Shown: positions 6,363 through 12,121 of the stretch, piece after piece
How positions within the stretch are numbered: position 1 is the first letter of the stretch
Layout: each line of letters begins with the position of its first letter
Source of the DNA: CAZEZY01 sp964516635
Lineage (GTDB): Bacteria; Pseudomonadota; Gammaproteobacteria; Burkholderiales; Burkholderiaceae_C
Assembly (NCBI GenBank): GCA_964516635.1
Contig: CAZEZY010000073.1
Span: 1-12,121, forward strand
Direction: 5' to 3'
DNA: 12,121 bases
Position numbers and translations under genes: made by a program
The notes under the pieces: model-generated
What the model was told of the DNA's origin: nothing
Databases searched by the model: none
The model's input: the letters and a program-made list of their open reading frames with translations, nothing else

Positions 6363-8468
6363 TCACAGATCGGTGATTTTGACTTCATTGCTGGTGTGGA
6401 TGTCGATCACCCGGCAGTCCCCGCACATCTTGAGTCGGTCAGCGGCCGCGCCCTGAAACATGGCGTGCCCGGACAGACGGGACAGCATGGCTTCGACACC
6501 CTTGAGTGTGCCAAATGCCTTGCCGCAACGGATGCAGGCGTAGGTGGGCTGCTCGTTGATCACGCGGGGCTGCCGACGTTGCTCGGACAACCAGAAACGG
6601 GGCTCCAGCGAGAGGGCATTTTCCGGGCAGGTCTTGACGCACAGACCGCACTGCACGCAGTTTTTCTCGACAAAGCGCAACTGCGGAGCGCTCGGGTTGT
6701 CCTGCAGGGCGTGGGCCGGGCAGGCACTCACGCAGCTCAGGCACAAGGTGCAGGCGTCGCGGTTGACATTCACCGAGCCCAGCGGGGCGCCGGCAGCCGG
6801 CAGCGGGATGGATTCGGGAACCGGTTGTGCGGGTGCGTGCTGCACCAGGTGCTCGATGGCCAGATCCAGCGTGGTGCGCTTGGCCGACTGGATGGCGAAC
6901 GAAGCCGGTTGGCGAACGGTGATCGCAGGGGTGAGGCGGACCGCGGCATCGAGGTGCGGAATGTCACGCGCATCCCGGGCTTCAATGAGCCGGAAATGCT
7001 CACCGGTGTAACCCAGACCCTGAAGCAGGGCCTCACCCACCGCCATCTGCTCCCGAAGGGCACGCAGATAGTCCGGCGCTTCCTCTCCCGTGGCCAGCAC
7101 CAGCACCTGACTGGCGCCGTAAGCCAGCGCACTCAACCAGACGTCCAGCCCCATGCTGGCGGTGTGCCAGGTGGGCATGGGAATGAGGCGCGCCGGCACA
7201 CCCCGCAAGGTTTTGTCGATCTGCGCCGAACGGCCCCAGTCGTTGATCAGGCGCTGGCCGCTTTCCTGACTGTGAAACAGCACGGCGGCGTTCTGCCCCC
7301 CCGCCTGACGATAGGTCTGCAACAGGGTGCGCAGGCGCTGCCCCTGATGGGGCGCGCTGGGATACGCGTAACCGAGTGCCCCCGTCGGGCAGACGGTGGT
7401 ACAGGCCCCGCAACCCACGCACAGATGAGGGTTGACCTGAATCTGCTGACGCTCGACCTGGCTGGTGATGGCCGATGCCGAACAGATCTCGACACAGGCG
7501 TTACAGCCCACCTTCTCGTTGCGTCCGTGTGCACAGATGCTGGCCTTGTACTGGAAGAACTTGGGCTTTTCAAACTCACCGACCGAGTCCCGCAACTTGA
7601 CGATGGCCGCCATCTGGACATCCAGACCGGCCTGCGGCGGCAAATGCATGTAACCCTGGGGCAAAGCGTGCCGGGTGAATGCCGGCCGCTCCCGAAGGTC
7701 AAGGACCAGATCGAACGTGTCTTCCTGATCGAGGGGATCGCGCTGAAAGTCGATCGCTCCGGGTGCTTCGCAGACCCGCACACATTCGCGATGGCTCTTG
7801 CAAAGCGACAGATCGATCTGGTAATCGAGCCCGATGGCCCCTTCGGGGCAGGCCGCCACACAGGCGTTGCAGCGGGTACACAGGTCGAGGGCAATCGGGT
7901 TGTTCTCGGTCCATTGAACCTGGAATGCCCCCAGCCAGCCATCGACCTGACGCAATTCGCCCGACAGCACCGGATGGCGGCGCTCCTGCCGACCACTCCC
8001 CCCCTGTGCAAACAGGGTGACCTCGAGCACATCGTCCAATTGCGCCGCCAACCCCTCAGCCCTGTCCAGCGGGCCGATCACCAGAATCCGCCCGGCGCTT
8101 CGGTAGGTGACCGTCGGGACGGGATCGGGATCCGGCAGACGGGCCGCCGCCAGCAAAGCGGCCATCTTGGGGGTGGCCTGGGCCGCTTCCCGACCCCAGC
8201 CCCCGGTTTCGCGGATGTTCACAAACCGGATCGGGCGAACATCCAGGGGAACCGCCCCCTCGGTTTCCTCGGAAAGCTCCGCGAACAGTCGCTGCTCCTG
8301 GGTACAGGCCACCACCAGATCGTCCTGGCTCCGGACCGCCCGTTGAAAGGCAGGCGCCTCGCGCCGGCACAAGGTGGTGTGAACGGTGATCGGCTCATCC
8401 AGAGCGCGACTCAATGCCTCGCCGTCCAGCGGCATGGTCTTGTTGCAGTTGCAGATCAGCGTGGTCAT
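6363..8468 (-). CDS. Multi-cluster 4Fe-4S ferredoxin-like protein of formate dehydrogenase loci
   Basis: A 701-residue soluble iron-sulfur protein with no signal or membrane segment. Complete ferredoxin motifs are at C197/C200/C203/C207, C350/C353/C356/C360, C573/C576/C579/C583 and C604/C607/C610/C614. Irregular sets are at C223/C229/C233 and C312/C322/C325/C329. A CIRC (645-648) and CGDC (682-685) pair near the end resembles a zinc ribbon or rubredoxin-like knuckle. Further cysteines at 6, 8, 34 and 55 may bind another centre. The segment 380-520 has no clusters and looks like a globular alpha/beta domain. It probably carries electrons in assembly or activity of the dehydrogenase, a role suggested only by its constant neighbourhood. 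The start overlaps the DUF3306 stop by 4 bases (ATGA), so the genes are translationally coupled. Confidence 0.85.
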   Translation of the reverse strand: MTTLICNCNKTMPLDGEALSRALDEPITVHTTLCRREAPAFQRAVRSQDDLVVACTQEQRLFAELSEETEGAVPLDVRPIRFVNIRETGGWGREAAQATPKMAALLAAARLPDPDPVPTVTYRSAGRILVIGPLDRAEGLAAQLDDVLEVTLFAQGGSGRQERRHPVLSGELRQVDGWLGAFQVQWTENNPIALDLCTRCNACVAACPEGAIGLDYQIDLSLCKSHRECVRVCEAPGAIDFQRDPLDQEDTFDLVLDLRERPAFTRHALPQGYMHLPPQAGLDVQMAAIVKLRDSVGEFEKPKFFQYKASICAHGRNEKVGCNACVEICSASAITSQVERQQIQVNPHLCVGCGACTTVCPTGALGYAYPSAPHQGQRLRTLLQTYRQAGGQNAAVLFHSQESGQRLINDWGRSAQIDKTLRGVPARLIPMPTWHTASMGLDVWLSALAYGASQVLVLATGEEAPDYLRALREQMAVGEALLQGLGYTGEHFRLIEARDARDIPHLDAAVRLTPAITVRQPASFAIQSAKRTTLDLAIEHLVQHAPAQPVPESIPLPAAGAPLGSVNVNRDACTLCLSCVSACPAHALQDNPSAPQLRFVEKNCVQCGLCVKTCPENALSLEPRFWLSEQRRQPRVINEQPTYACIRCGKAFGTLKGVEAMLSRLSGHAMFQGAAADRLKMCGDCRVIDIHTSNEVKITDL

Positions 8469-9142
8469 GGTTGTAGAGGCAAGGGGTTCGGAATGGGCAG
8501 GGCATCAGGCTGCTGGGCAGGCGCCTCTGGCCCATCGGCAACGGCTGGCGTATCGGTGGCTTCGGCCTCCAGGGTGGGCTCGTTGGTGGCCGCCGCGTCC
8601 GGTGCGGCCGTCGCCTCAGACCCATCGGGCAGGGGCCGTTCGCGAGGCTCTGCAGCCTCTTTCGCTTCCTTGGGCTCGTCGAAGAGCTTCATGAATTGCG
8701 AACTCACCAGTTTACGGGCCAGCTCTGGCGGCAGGGGGTCCGGTTTGGAGTAATCATCGATGTAGATGTCCAGCCCGTCCATCACGTTGAAGAACGGGTC
8801 AGAAAACAGCTTTTTCATGGCCGCATTGCGGACATCTGGCGAGACGTCCGGCGCGACAAAGCGGCTGAAGTCGGCATCCGGCGTGAGGGCCCGGACATCG
8901 TCCAGGGTGGGCAATGGTTCGCGCGTCGATGGACGTGACTCGGCGGGAGCGGATGAAGGCGTGGCCGGTTCCGGTTGGGTCGATCGCTCGGAAGCTGGCG
9001 GTTGCACCGCCACGGCGGCAGGCGTCCATGCAGGCGGATGACCCACCTCAGGCCTGGGTGGCTCCTGCGGCAAGGGCTCGGACTGTCTGGCCTGCACCTT
9101 GCGGCGCGACCAGCGACTGAAAAACCCTTCGTCTTCAGCCAT
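8465..9142 (-). CDS. DUF3306 family protein
   Basis: A 225-residue protein of unknown function. It opens with MAEDEGFFSRWSRRKVQAR, the basic 'RWSRRK' start typical of DUF3306. A Pro/Ala/Ser-rich stretch (20-75) leads to the conserved core at about 76-155, with DADFSRFVAPDVSPDVRNAA and LFSDPFFNVMDGLDIYIDDY. The tail (155-225) is acidic, Ala/Pro-rich and probably disordered. The start at 9142 has GGAGGGGA about 6 bases upstream and overlaps the DUF3305 stop by 8 bases. The longer frame start at 9196 would overlap DUF3305 much further and drop the family's normal beginning. DUF3305 and DUF3306 travel together next to formate dehydrogenase genes, so an accessory role is likely, but no reaction can be assigned. 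Confidence 0.87.
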   Translation of the reverse strand: MAEDEGFFSRWSRRKVQARQSEPLPQEPPRPEVGHPPAWTPAAVAVQPPASERSTQPEPATPSSAPAESRPSTREPLPTLDDVRALTPDADFSRFVAPDVSPDVRNAAMKKLFSDPFFNVMDGLDIYIDDYSKPDPLPPELARKLVSSQFMKLFDEPKEAKEAAEPRERPLPDGSEATAAPDAAATNEPTLEAEATDTPAVADGPEAPAQQPDALPIPNPLPLQP

Positions 9143-9755
9143 CGATGTCCCCTCCGCGGCGTATCTTTTCGGTGGAAATGCGAACCGGATTGCCAAAACG
9201 ATCGGTCAGTGCCTGGGCTTCAAACCGACGCTTCTGCTTGCGGGGTTCGGGTTGGTGGTGTCGTTCGATGAAACGGGCCATCCAGGCCACGACAGGCGCG
9301 GGGGCGGGCACCTGATCCACCCGCTCCTGCGCATCCAGCCAGCGACCTGCATCGTTGTAGCTGAGGGTGACGATCAGGGGCTGAGGCAGCGCATCGTCCG
9401 CGATTTCGTCTTCCAGACGCCACAACACCCAGAAGCAGGGTTTCAGGGACGACAGATTGAGGTAGTAGCCTTCGACGTCACCCCGATGCAGTTGCACCTC
9501 GAAGCCCGGGTAGAGCCAGTGCGTGGCGCCTTCCGGGCAAGGCCCGGATGGTTCAACCGGGACCGGCGCATGGTCCCCACCCGAAGGACCTGTGGCAGGC
9601 AACGGCGGCAGGTCTTCCTCCGTGACCACGTCCGACAGCACCCAGCGAAAAGTCTGCCAGCGGCTCATGGGACCTTGCACCTTTTCACGGCGCATGATCA
9701 CACCCACCTTCAAGGCGGTTGGCTCGGCGCGTGTTGTCTCCTGTTTGGCGTCCAT
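9135..9755 (-). CDS. DUF3305 family protein
   Basis: A 206-residue protein of unknown function, first gene of the accessory operon. The opening LKVGVIMRREKVQGPMSRWQ (15-34) and central HRGDVEGYYLNLSSLKPCFW (90-109) are the marks of the family. They are followed by VTLSYNDAGRWLDAQERVD and a basic region near 172-178 (RKQKRR). No signal peptide or metal motif is seen. The start is uncertain. ATG 9755 is preferred because conservation begins soon after and because the earlier candidates, ATG 9776 and TTG 9806, lie in or beyond two palindromes that look regulatory. None of the three has a strong ribosome site; the AGG at 9755 is too close to be ideal. Only 99 bp separate it from boxA on the same strand with no evident terminator, so read-through from the box genes is possible. 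Confidence 0.85.
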   Translation of the reverse strand: MDAKQETTRAEPTALKVGVIMRREKVQGPMSRWQTFRWVLSDVVTEEDLPPLPATGPSGGDHAPVPVEPSGPCPEGATHWLYPGFEVQLHRGDVEGYYLNLSSLKPCFWVLWRLEDEIADDALPQPLIVTLSYNDAGRWLDAQERVDQVPAPAPVVAWMARFIERHHQPEPRKQKRRFEAQALTDRFGNPVRISTEKIRRGGDIDG

Positions 9756-9770
9756 TGCCTGTGAACTGTA

Positions 9771-9795
9771 CGGCATATGCCGCGACAATTTGTCG
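9771..9795. promoter_or_regulatory. Two abutting palindromes upstream of the accessory operon
   Basis: CGGCATATGCCG (9771-9782) is a perfect 12-bp palindrome. It is followed directly by CGACAATTTGTCG (9783-9795), a perfect inverted repeat with six-base arms around one T. The second is part of the 14-mer CGCGACAATTTGTC shared with 2093-2106. On the minus strand TTGACG boxes at about 9806-9801 and 9818-9813 precede it, so the sites sit close to a possible promoter for the DUF3305 gene. Probable operator for the local response regulator (inference). Confidence 0.5.
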
Positions 9796-9854
9796 GCAGA
9801 CGTCAACCCCTACGTCAAACAGGGGATATGGTGGCTGCTGGGTGGGCAGCGAGA

Positions 9855-11165
9855 TCAGTAGGTTTCGAGGTGCAGACGGCCCTGCTTTTTCAGATCGGTG
9901 CCGATGGCTTCCCAGTCCAGCCCGGCGGCCTGGGCCACATCACGCAGCGCCAACACCACCCCTTCTTCCATGCTCTTGAGGCCACAGACATAGAAATAGG
10001 CATTCGGGTCCTGCAGCAGTGGGACCAGGTCGGCCGCCCGATCGCGCATGGCGTCCTGCACATAGCGTTTGGGTTGTCCAGACACGCGGCTGAATGCAAA
10101 TTCGGTGTCGATGAAGTCTTTGGGCAGCTTGTTCAAAGGACCGAAGTAAGGCAATTCCTGTGGCGTCCGGGCACCAAAGAACAGCATCAGCTTGCCCCCT
10201 TCGAACTTGCCACTGGCGCGCAGGCGTCGACGCCATTCCGTCATGGCGCGCATCGGCGCGCTGCCGGTGCCCGTGCAGATCATCACGATGCTGCTTCGGG
10301 GATGATTCGGCATCAGGAAGCTGGCACCAAATGGCCCGATCACCTCCACCTGGTCACCCACGTTCAGGTCGCACATGTAGTTGGAGCCGACACCCCGAAC
10401 AGGTTGTCCGTCATGGTCTTCGAGCACGCGCTTGATGGTCAGCGACAGGTTGTTGTAGCCCGGGCGCTCGCCATTGCGTGGACTGGCAATCGAGTACTGG
10501 CGGGCATGGTGAGGCTTGCCACGCTCGTCCAGTCCCGGCGGGATGATGCCGATGGACTGCCCTTCCAGCACGGGAAAGGGGGTCGCGCCAAAGTCCAGCA
10601 CGATGTGATGGGTGTCGTAATCGGAACCCACTTCCGTGACGCGGAAGTTGCCCGTGACCGTGGCGGTGATGGTTTTCTGGGCGGACTTGGGGCCGTACAG
10701 GTTGGTGTAGGCGTGGGCGGCCGACCAGGGCGGCATGGTGGCACCGTAGGCGGCACTCTGGAAAGGGGTTCCCAGGGGGTTTGCGCCCACCGAGGCAGCA
10801 GAAGACGCAGCAGCCGACTGGACCACCGCCTCCGCTGCCTGGGCCGCAGACTCGACATCGGCTGTTCGACCGCCCATGGCCGTCAGTTCGTCTTCACTCA
10901 GGGCAGCAGGCAATTCGTCCCAGCCGAGTTGCTCTTCGATGCTGTAGACCTTGACGCGGGGCATGGTGCGCCAGTTGTCAATCGATCCGGTGGGGCAAGG
11001 CGGCACACAAGCCATGCAAAGGTTGCACTTGTCGGCGTCCACCACGTAATTGCGCGAGTCGTGGGTGATGGCCCCCACCGGGCAGGTCGCCTCACAGGTA
11101 TTGCAGCGGATGCAGATCTCGGGATCGATCAGGTGCTGCTGGATCAAGGACGCTTCGGTGCTCAT
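9855..11165 (-). CDS. boxA: Benzoyl-CoA 2,3-epoxidase reductase component BoxA
   Basis: A 436-residue iron-sulfur flavoprotein that passes electrons from NADPH to BoxB during epoxidation of benzoyl-CoA in the aerobic box pathway. Two N-terminal [4Fe-4S] motifs are present: C18/C21/C24/C28 and C47/C50/C53/C57, each closing with CP. An Ala-rich linker (about 100-140) leads to a ferredoxin-NADP reductase-like module. This has the FAD motif RQYS at 223-226, the nucleotide motif GTGSAP at 299-304, YVCGLKSMEEG near 392-402, and the terminal LHLETY. Length and domain order match known BoxA proteins, and boxB lies immediately upstream. The start at 11165 has GAGG 5 bases upstream. Cytoplasmic. Confidence 0.96.
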   Translation of the reverse strand: MSTEASLIQQHLIDPEICIRCNTCEATCPVGAITHDSRNYVVDADKCNLCMACVPPCPTGSIDNWRTMPRVKVYSIEEQLGWDELPAALSEDELTAMGGRTADVESAAQAAEAVVQSAAASSAASVGANPLGTPFQSAAYGATMPPWSAAHAYTNLYGPKSAQKTITATVTGNFRVTEVGSDYDTHHIVLDFGATPFPVLEGQSIGIIPPGLDERGKPHHARQYSIASPRNGERPGYNNLSLTIKRVLEDHDGQPVRGVGSNYMCDLNVGDQVEVIGPFGASFLMPNHPRSSIVMICTGTGSAPMRAMTEWRRRLRASGKFEGGKLMLFFGARTPQELPYFGPLNKLPKDFIDTEFAFSRVSGQPKRYVQDAMRDRAADLVPLLQDPNAYFYVCGLKSMEEGVVLALRDVAQAAGLDWEAIGTDLKKQGRLHLETY

Positions 11166-11207
11166 GGGGACCTCGTCAGATTGTCATGGGATGGATCATC
11201 ATGCAGA

Positions 11208-11277
11208 CGACACAGGGAGGGGGCGGGCGGCGATTTCTGGTACCCCAGCATGAGGCGCCCGCCCCCTTCCTGTGTCG
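11208..11277. other. Long GC-rich stem-loop (SL2) between boxB and boxA
   Basis: Arms at 11208-11229 and 11256-11277 form a 22-bp stem with a single mispair (A-C in the minus-strand RNA, G-U in the other sense). The 26-base loop contains a small inner hairpin, CTGG-TACC-CCAG. No U-run follows in either direction, so a standard intrinsic terminator is unlikely. It ends about 42 bases before the boxA start. Likely an mRNA stability, processing or attenuation element. Confidence 0.7.
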
Positions 11278-11310
11278 GCTGCCCTTCCCAGCAAAGGGGA
11301 AAAGGCAGCC
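11277..11310. other. Second stem-loop (SL1) just after the boxB stop
   Basis: Arms GGCTGCC (11277-11283) and GGCAGCC (11304-11310) pair perfectly. After a small internal loop TTCCC and GGGAA extend the stem around a short loop. It begins about 20 bases after the boxB stop in transcript order and abuts the longer stem-loop, sharing one base. Together the two structures fill most of the boxB-boxA gap. No U-tract follows. Confidence 0.6.
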
Positions 11311-11330
11311 TACAGTCTCACATCAATGCA

Positions 11331-12121
11331 TCAATTGAAACGCACGTAATCGAAGTTCACCGGCTGGCGGTTGATGCCCATGACGGGCGGTGCAATCCAG
11401 TTGGCGAACTTGCCTGGCTCGACCACGCGACCCATCAGGCTGGACACATAGGCGCGGTCCTGGTCGGTCGGCAGCCATTCGCCTTGCTTGGCATTCCACT
11501 CGGCATCGCTCACCACGCGGCCATCCGGGCTCACCTTCACGCCCTTGAGCGAACCGATGTTGCGGTGGAAGGCCTTGTGCGGCACTTTCAGGCGGAAGTC
11601 GATGCCGGCCTTCTCGATCAGGCGGTTCCAGCGGTCCACACCGGCCTTGGAATCGGTGATGTAGTCGTCGCGCAGCACCTCGTTCAGGGCGTTGAGCATC
11701 GGCACTTCTTTCTCCACCAGCTGGCCATTGACCACGTCCAGAATCTTGTAGGTGTTGCCCTTGAGCACGTGGTCGTCGGTGCGCTTGCCCTCTTCGTAGC
11801 GGCCTTTCAGACCGGCGCTGTAGAAGGTGGTGGCGTTGGACGACTGGTCGGCACCGAACAGGTCGATGGTGACGCTGAAATGGAAGTTGATGTAACGCTG
11901 GATGGTCGGCAGGTCGATCACGCCGGCGGCACGCAGCTTGGAGACATCATCGGTCTTGAGCCGGTTCATCATCTCGCAGGTGCGGGTGATGACACGGCCC
12001 ACGCCCGACTCACCCACGAACATGTGGTGCGCTTCCTCGGTCAGCATGAACTTGGTGGTGCGGGCCAGCGGGTCGAACGCGCTTTCGGCCAGTGCGCACA
12101 ACTGGAATTTGCCGTCGCGGT
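11331..12121 (-). CDS. boxB: Benzoyl-CoA 2,3-epoxidase oxygenase component BoxB, N-terminus outside window
   Basis: The C-terminal 262 residues of the diiron oxygenase that forms 2,3-epoxybenzoyl-CoA from benzoyl-CoA and O2, using electrons from BoxA. The frame is open at the right edge, beginning with RDGKFQ before LCALAES. The diiron ligand segment TEEAHHMFVGESGVGR is present near fragment residues 27-42. The downstream part, with SVTIDLFGADQSSNA, the KVPHKAFHRNIG region and the ending GINRQPVNFDYVRFN, is typical of BoxB. The family is around 470 residues, so a little under half is missing. It is upstream of boxA in the same direction, the usual order in box operons. Any apparent start near 12101 is internal (a TTG inside the frame), not the real beginning. 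Confidence 0.95.
   Translation of the reverse strand, partial: RDGKFQLCALAESAFDPLARTTKFMLTEEAHHMFVGESGVGRVITRTCEMMNRLKTDDVSKLRAAGVIDLPTIQRYINFHFSVTIDLFGADQSSNATTFYSAGLKGRYEEGKRTDDHVLKGNTYKILDVVNGQLVEKEVPMLNALNEVLRDDYITDSKAGVDRWNRLIEKAGIDFRLKVPHKAFHRNIGSLKGVKVSPDGRVVSDAEWNAKQGEWLPTDQDRAYVSSLMGRVVEPGKFANWIAPPVMGINRQPVNFDYVRFN

Noticed and set aside
6258..8753. 831-residue open frame on the plus strand opposite the polyferredoxin
   Set aside because: The minus-strand frame has repeated ferredoxin motifs and coupled starts; the plus frame is a compositional shadow with no recognisable domain.
9796..9812. Sigma-54 promoter (GG-N10-GC) upstream of DUF3305
   Set aside because: Only the bare GG and GC are matched on the minus strand; the TGGCA and TTGCW contexts are missing, and the regulator lacks GAFTGA.
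9807..9825. Terminator after boxA (CCCCT/AGGGG hairpin)
   Set aside because: The stem is only 5 bp and is not followed by a U-tract in the direction of boxA transcription.
1..12121. tRNA, rRNA, CRISPR array, insertion sequence or prophage elements
   Set aside because: No cloverleaf, spaced-repeat series, transposase or terminal repeats were seen on either strand; the window looks like ordinary chromosomal metabolic DNA.

Overview
The window is GC-rich, gene-dense DNA of betaproteobacterial type. A Burkholderiales member (Comamonadaceae-like) is the best guess from protein style and gene content, but this is inference. It joins two metabolic modules: the 3' end of an aerobic benzoyl-CoA ('box') pathway locus, and a Tat-exported molybdenum/tungsten formate dehydrogenase locus with its accessory genes and its own two-component system.

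Layout by strand. On the minus strand, read right to left: boxB (N-terminus cut by the window end), an intergenic region filled by two abutting stem-loops, boxA, a short spacer with two abutting palindromes, then a tightly coupled accessory operon. That operon runs DUF3305 protein, DUF3306 protein, a 701-residue multi-cluster ferredoxin, and a TorD/DmsD-type chaperone. On the plus strand lies a two-gene regulatory operon: an NtrC-family response regulator followed by a 700-residue membrane histidine kinase. It converges on the chaperone gene with no bases between the two stop codons. Further left, a 413-bp divergent regulatory region separates the regulator from a second minus-strand operon: a 70-residue Tat-signal protein of the formate dehydrogenase region, then the catalytic alpha subunit, which runs off the left edge.

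How it fits together. In the box pathway, BoxA/BoxB epoxidise benzoyl-CoA and BoxC (not in this window) opens the ring and releases formate. A formate dehydrogenase next door would turn that by-product into reducing power. The TorD-like chaperone, the Tat-target peptide and the ferredoxin/DUF proteins are the usual companions of this dehydrogenase type. The kinase has a large periplasmic sensor domain and the regulator a Fis-type DNA-binding tail.

The most interesting observations are three. First, the regulator has an intact AAA+ ATPase core but the sigma-54 contact loop GAFTGA is replaced by PGSHGQ, so it probably acts on sigma-70 promoters or in another non-canonical way. Second, a 14-base sequence containing the palindrome GACAATTTGTC occurs in the divergent regulatory region (with a tandem near-copy) and again in the boxA/DUF3305 spacer, marking a candidate operator that would tie both halves of the locus together. 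Third, two abutting stem-loops occupy most of the boxB-boxA gap without a U-tract, as expected of a processing or stability element rather than a plain terminator.
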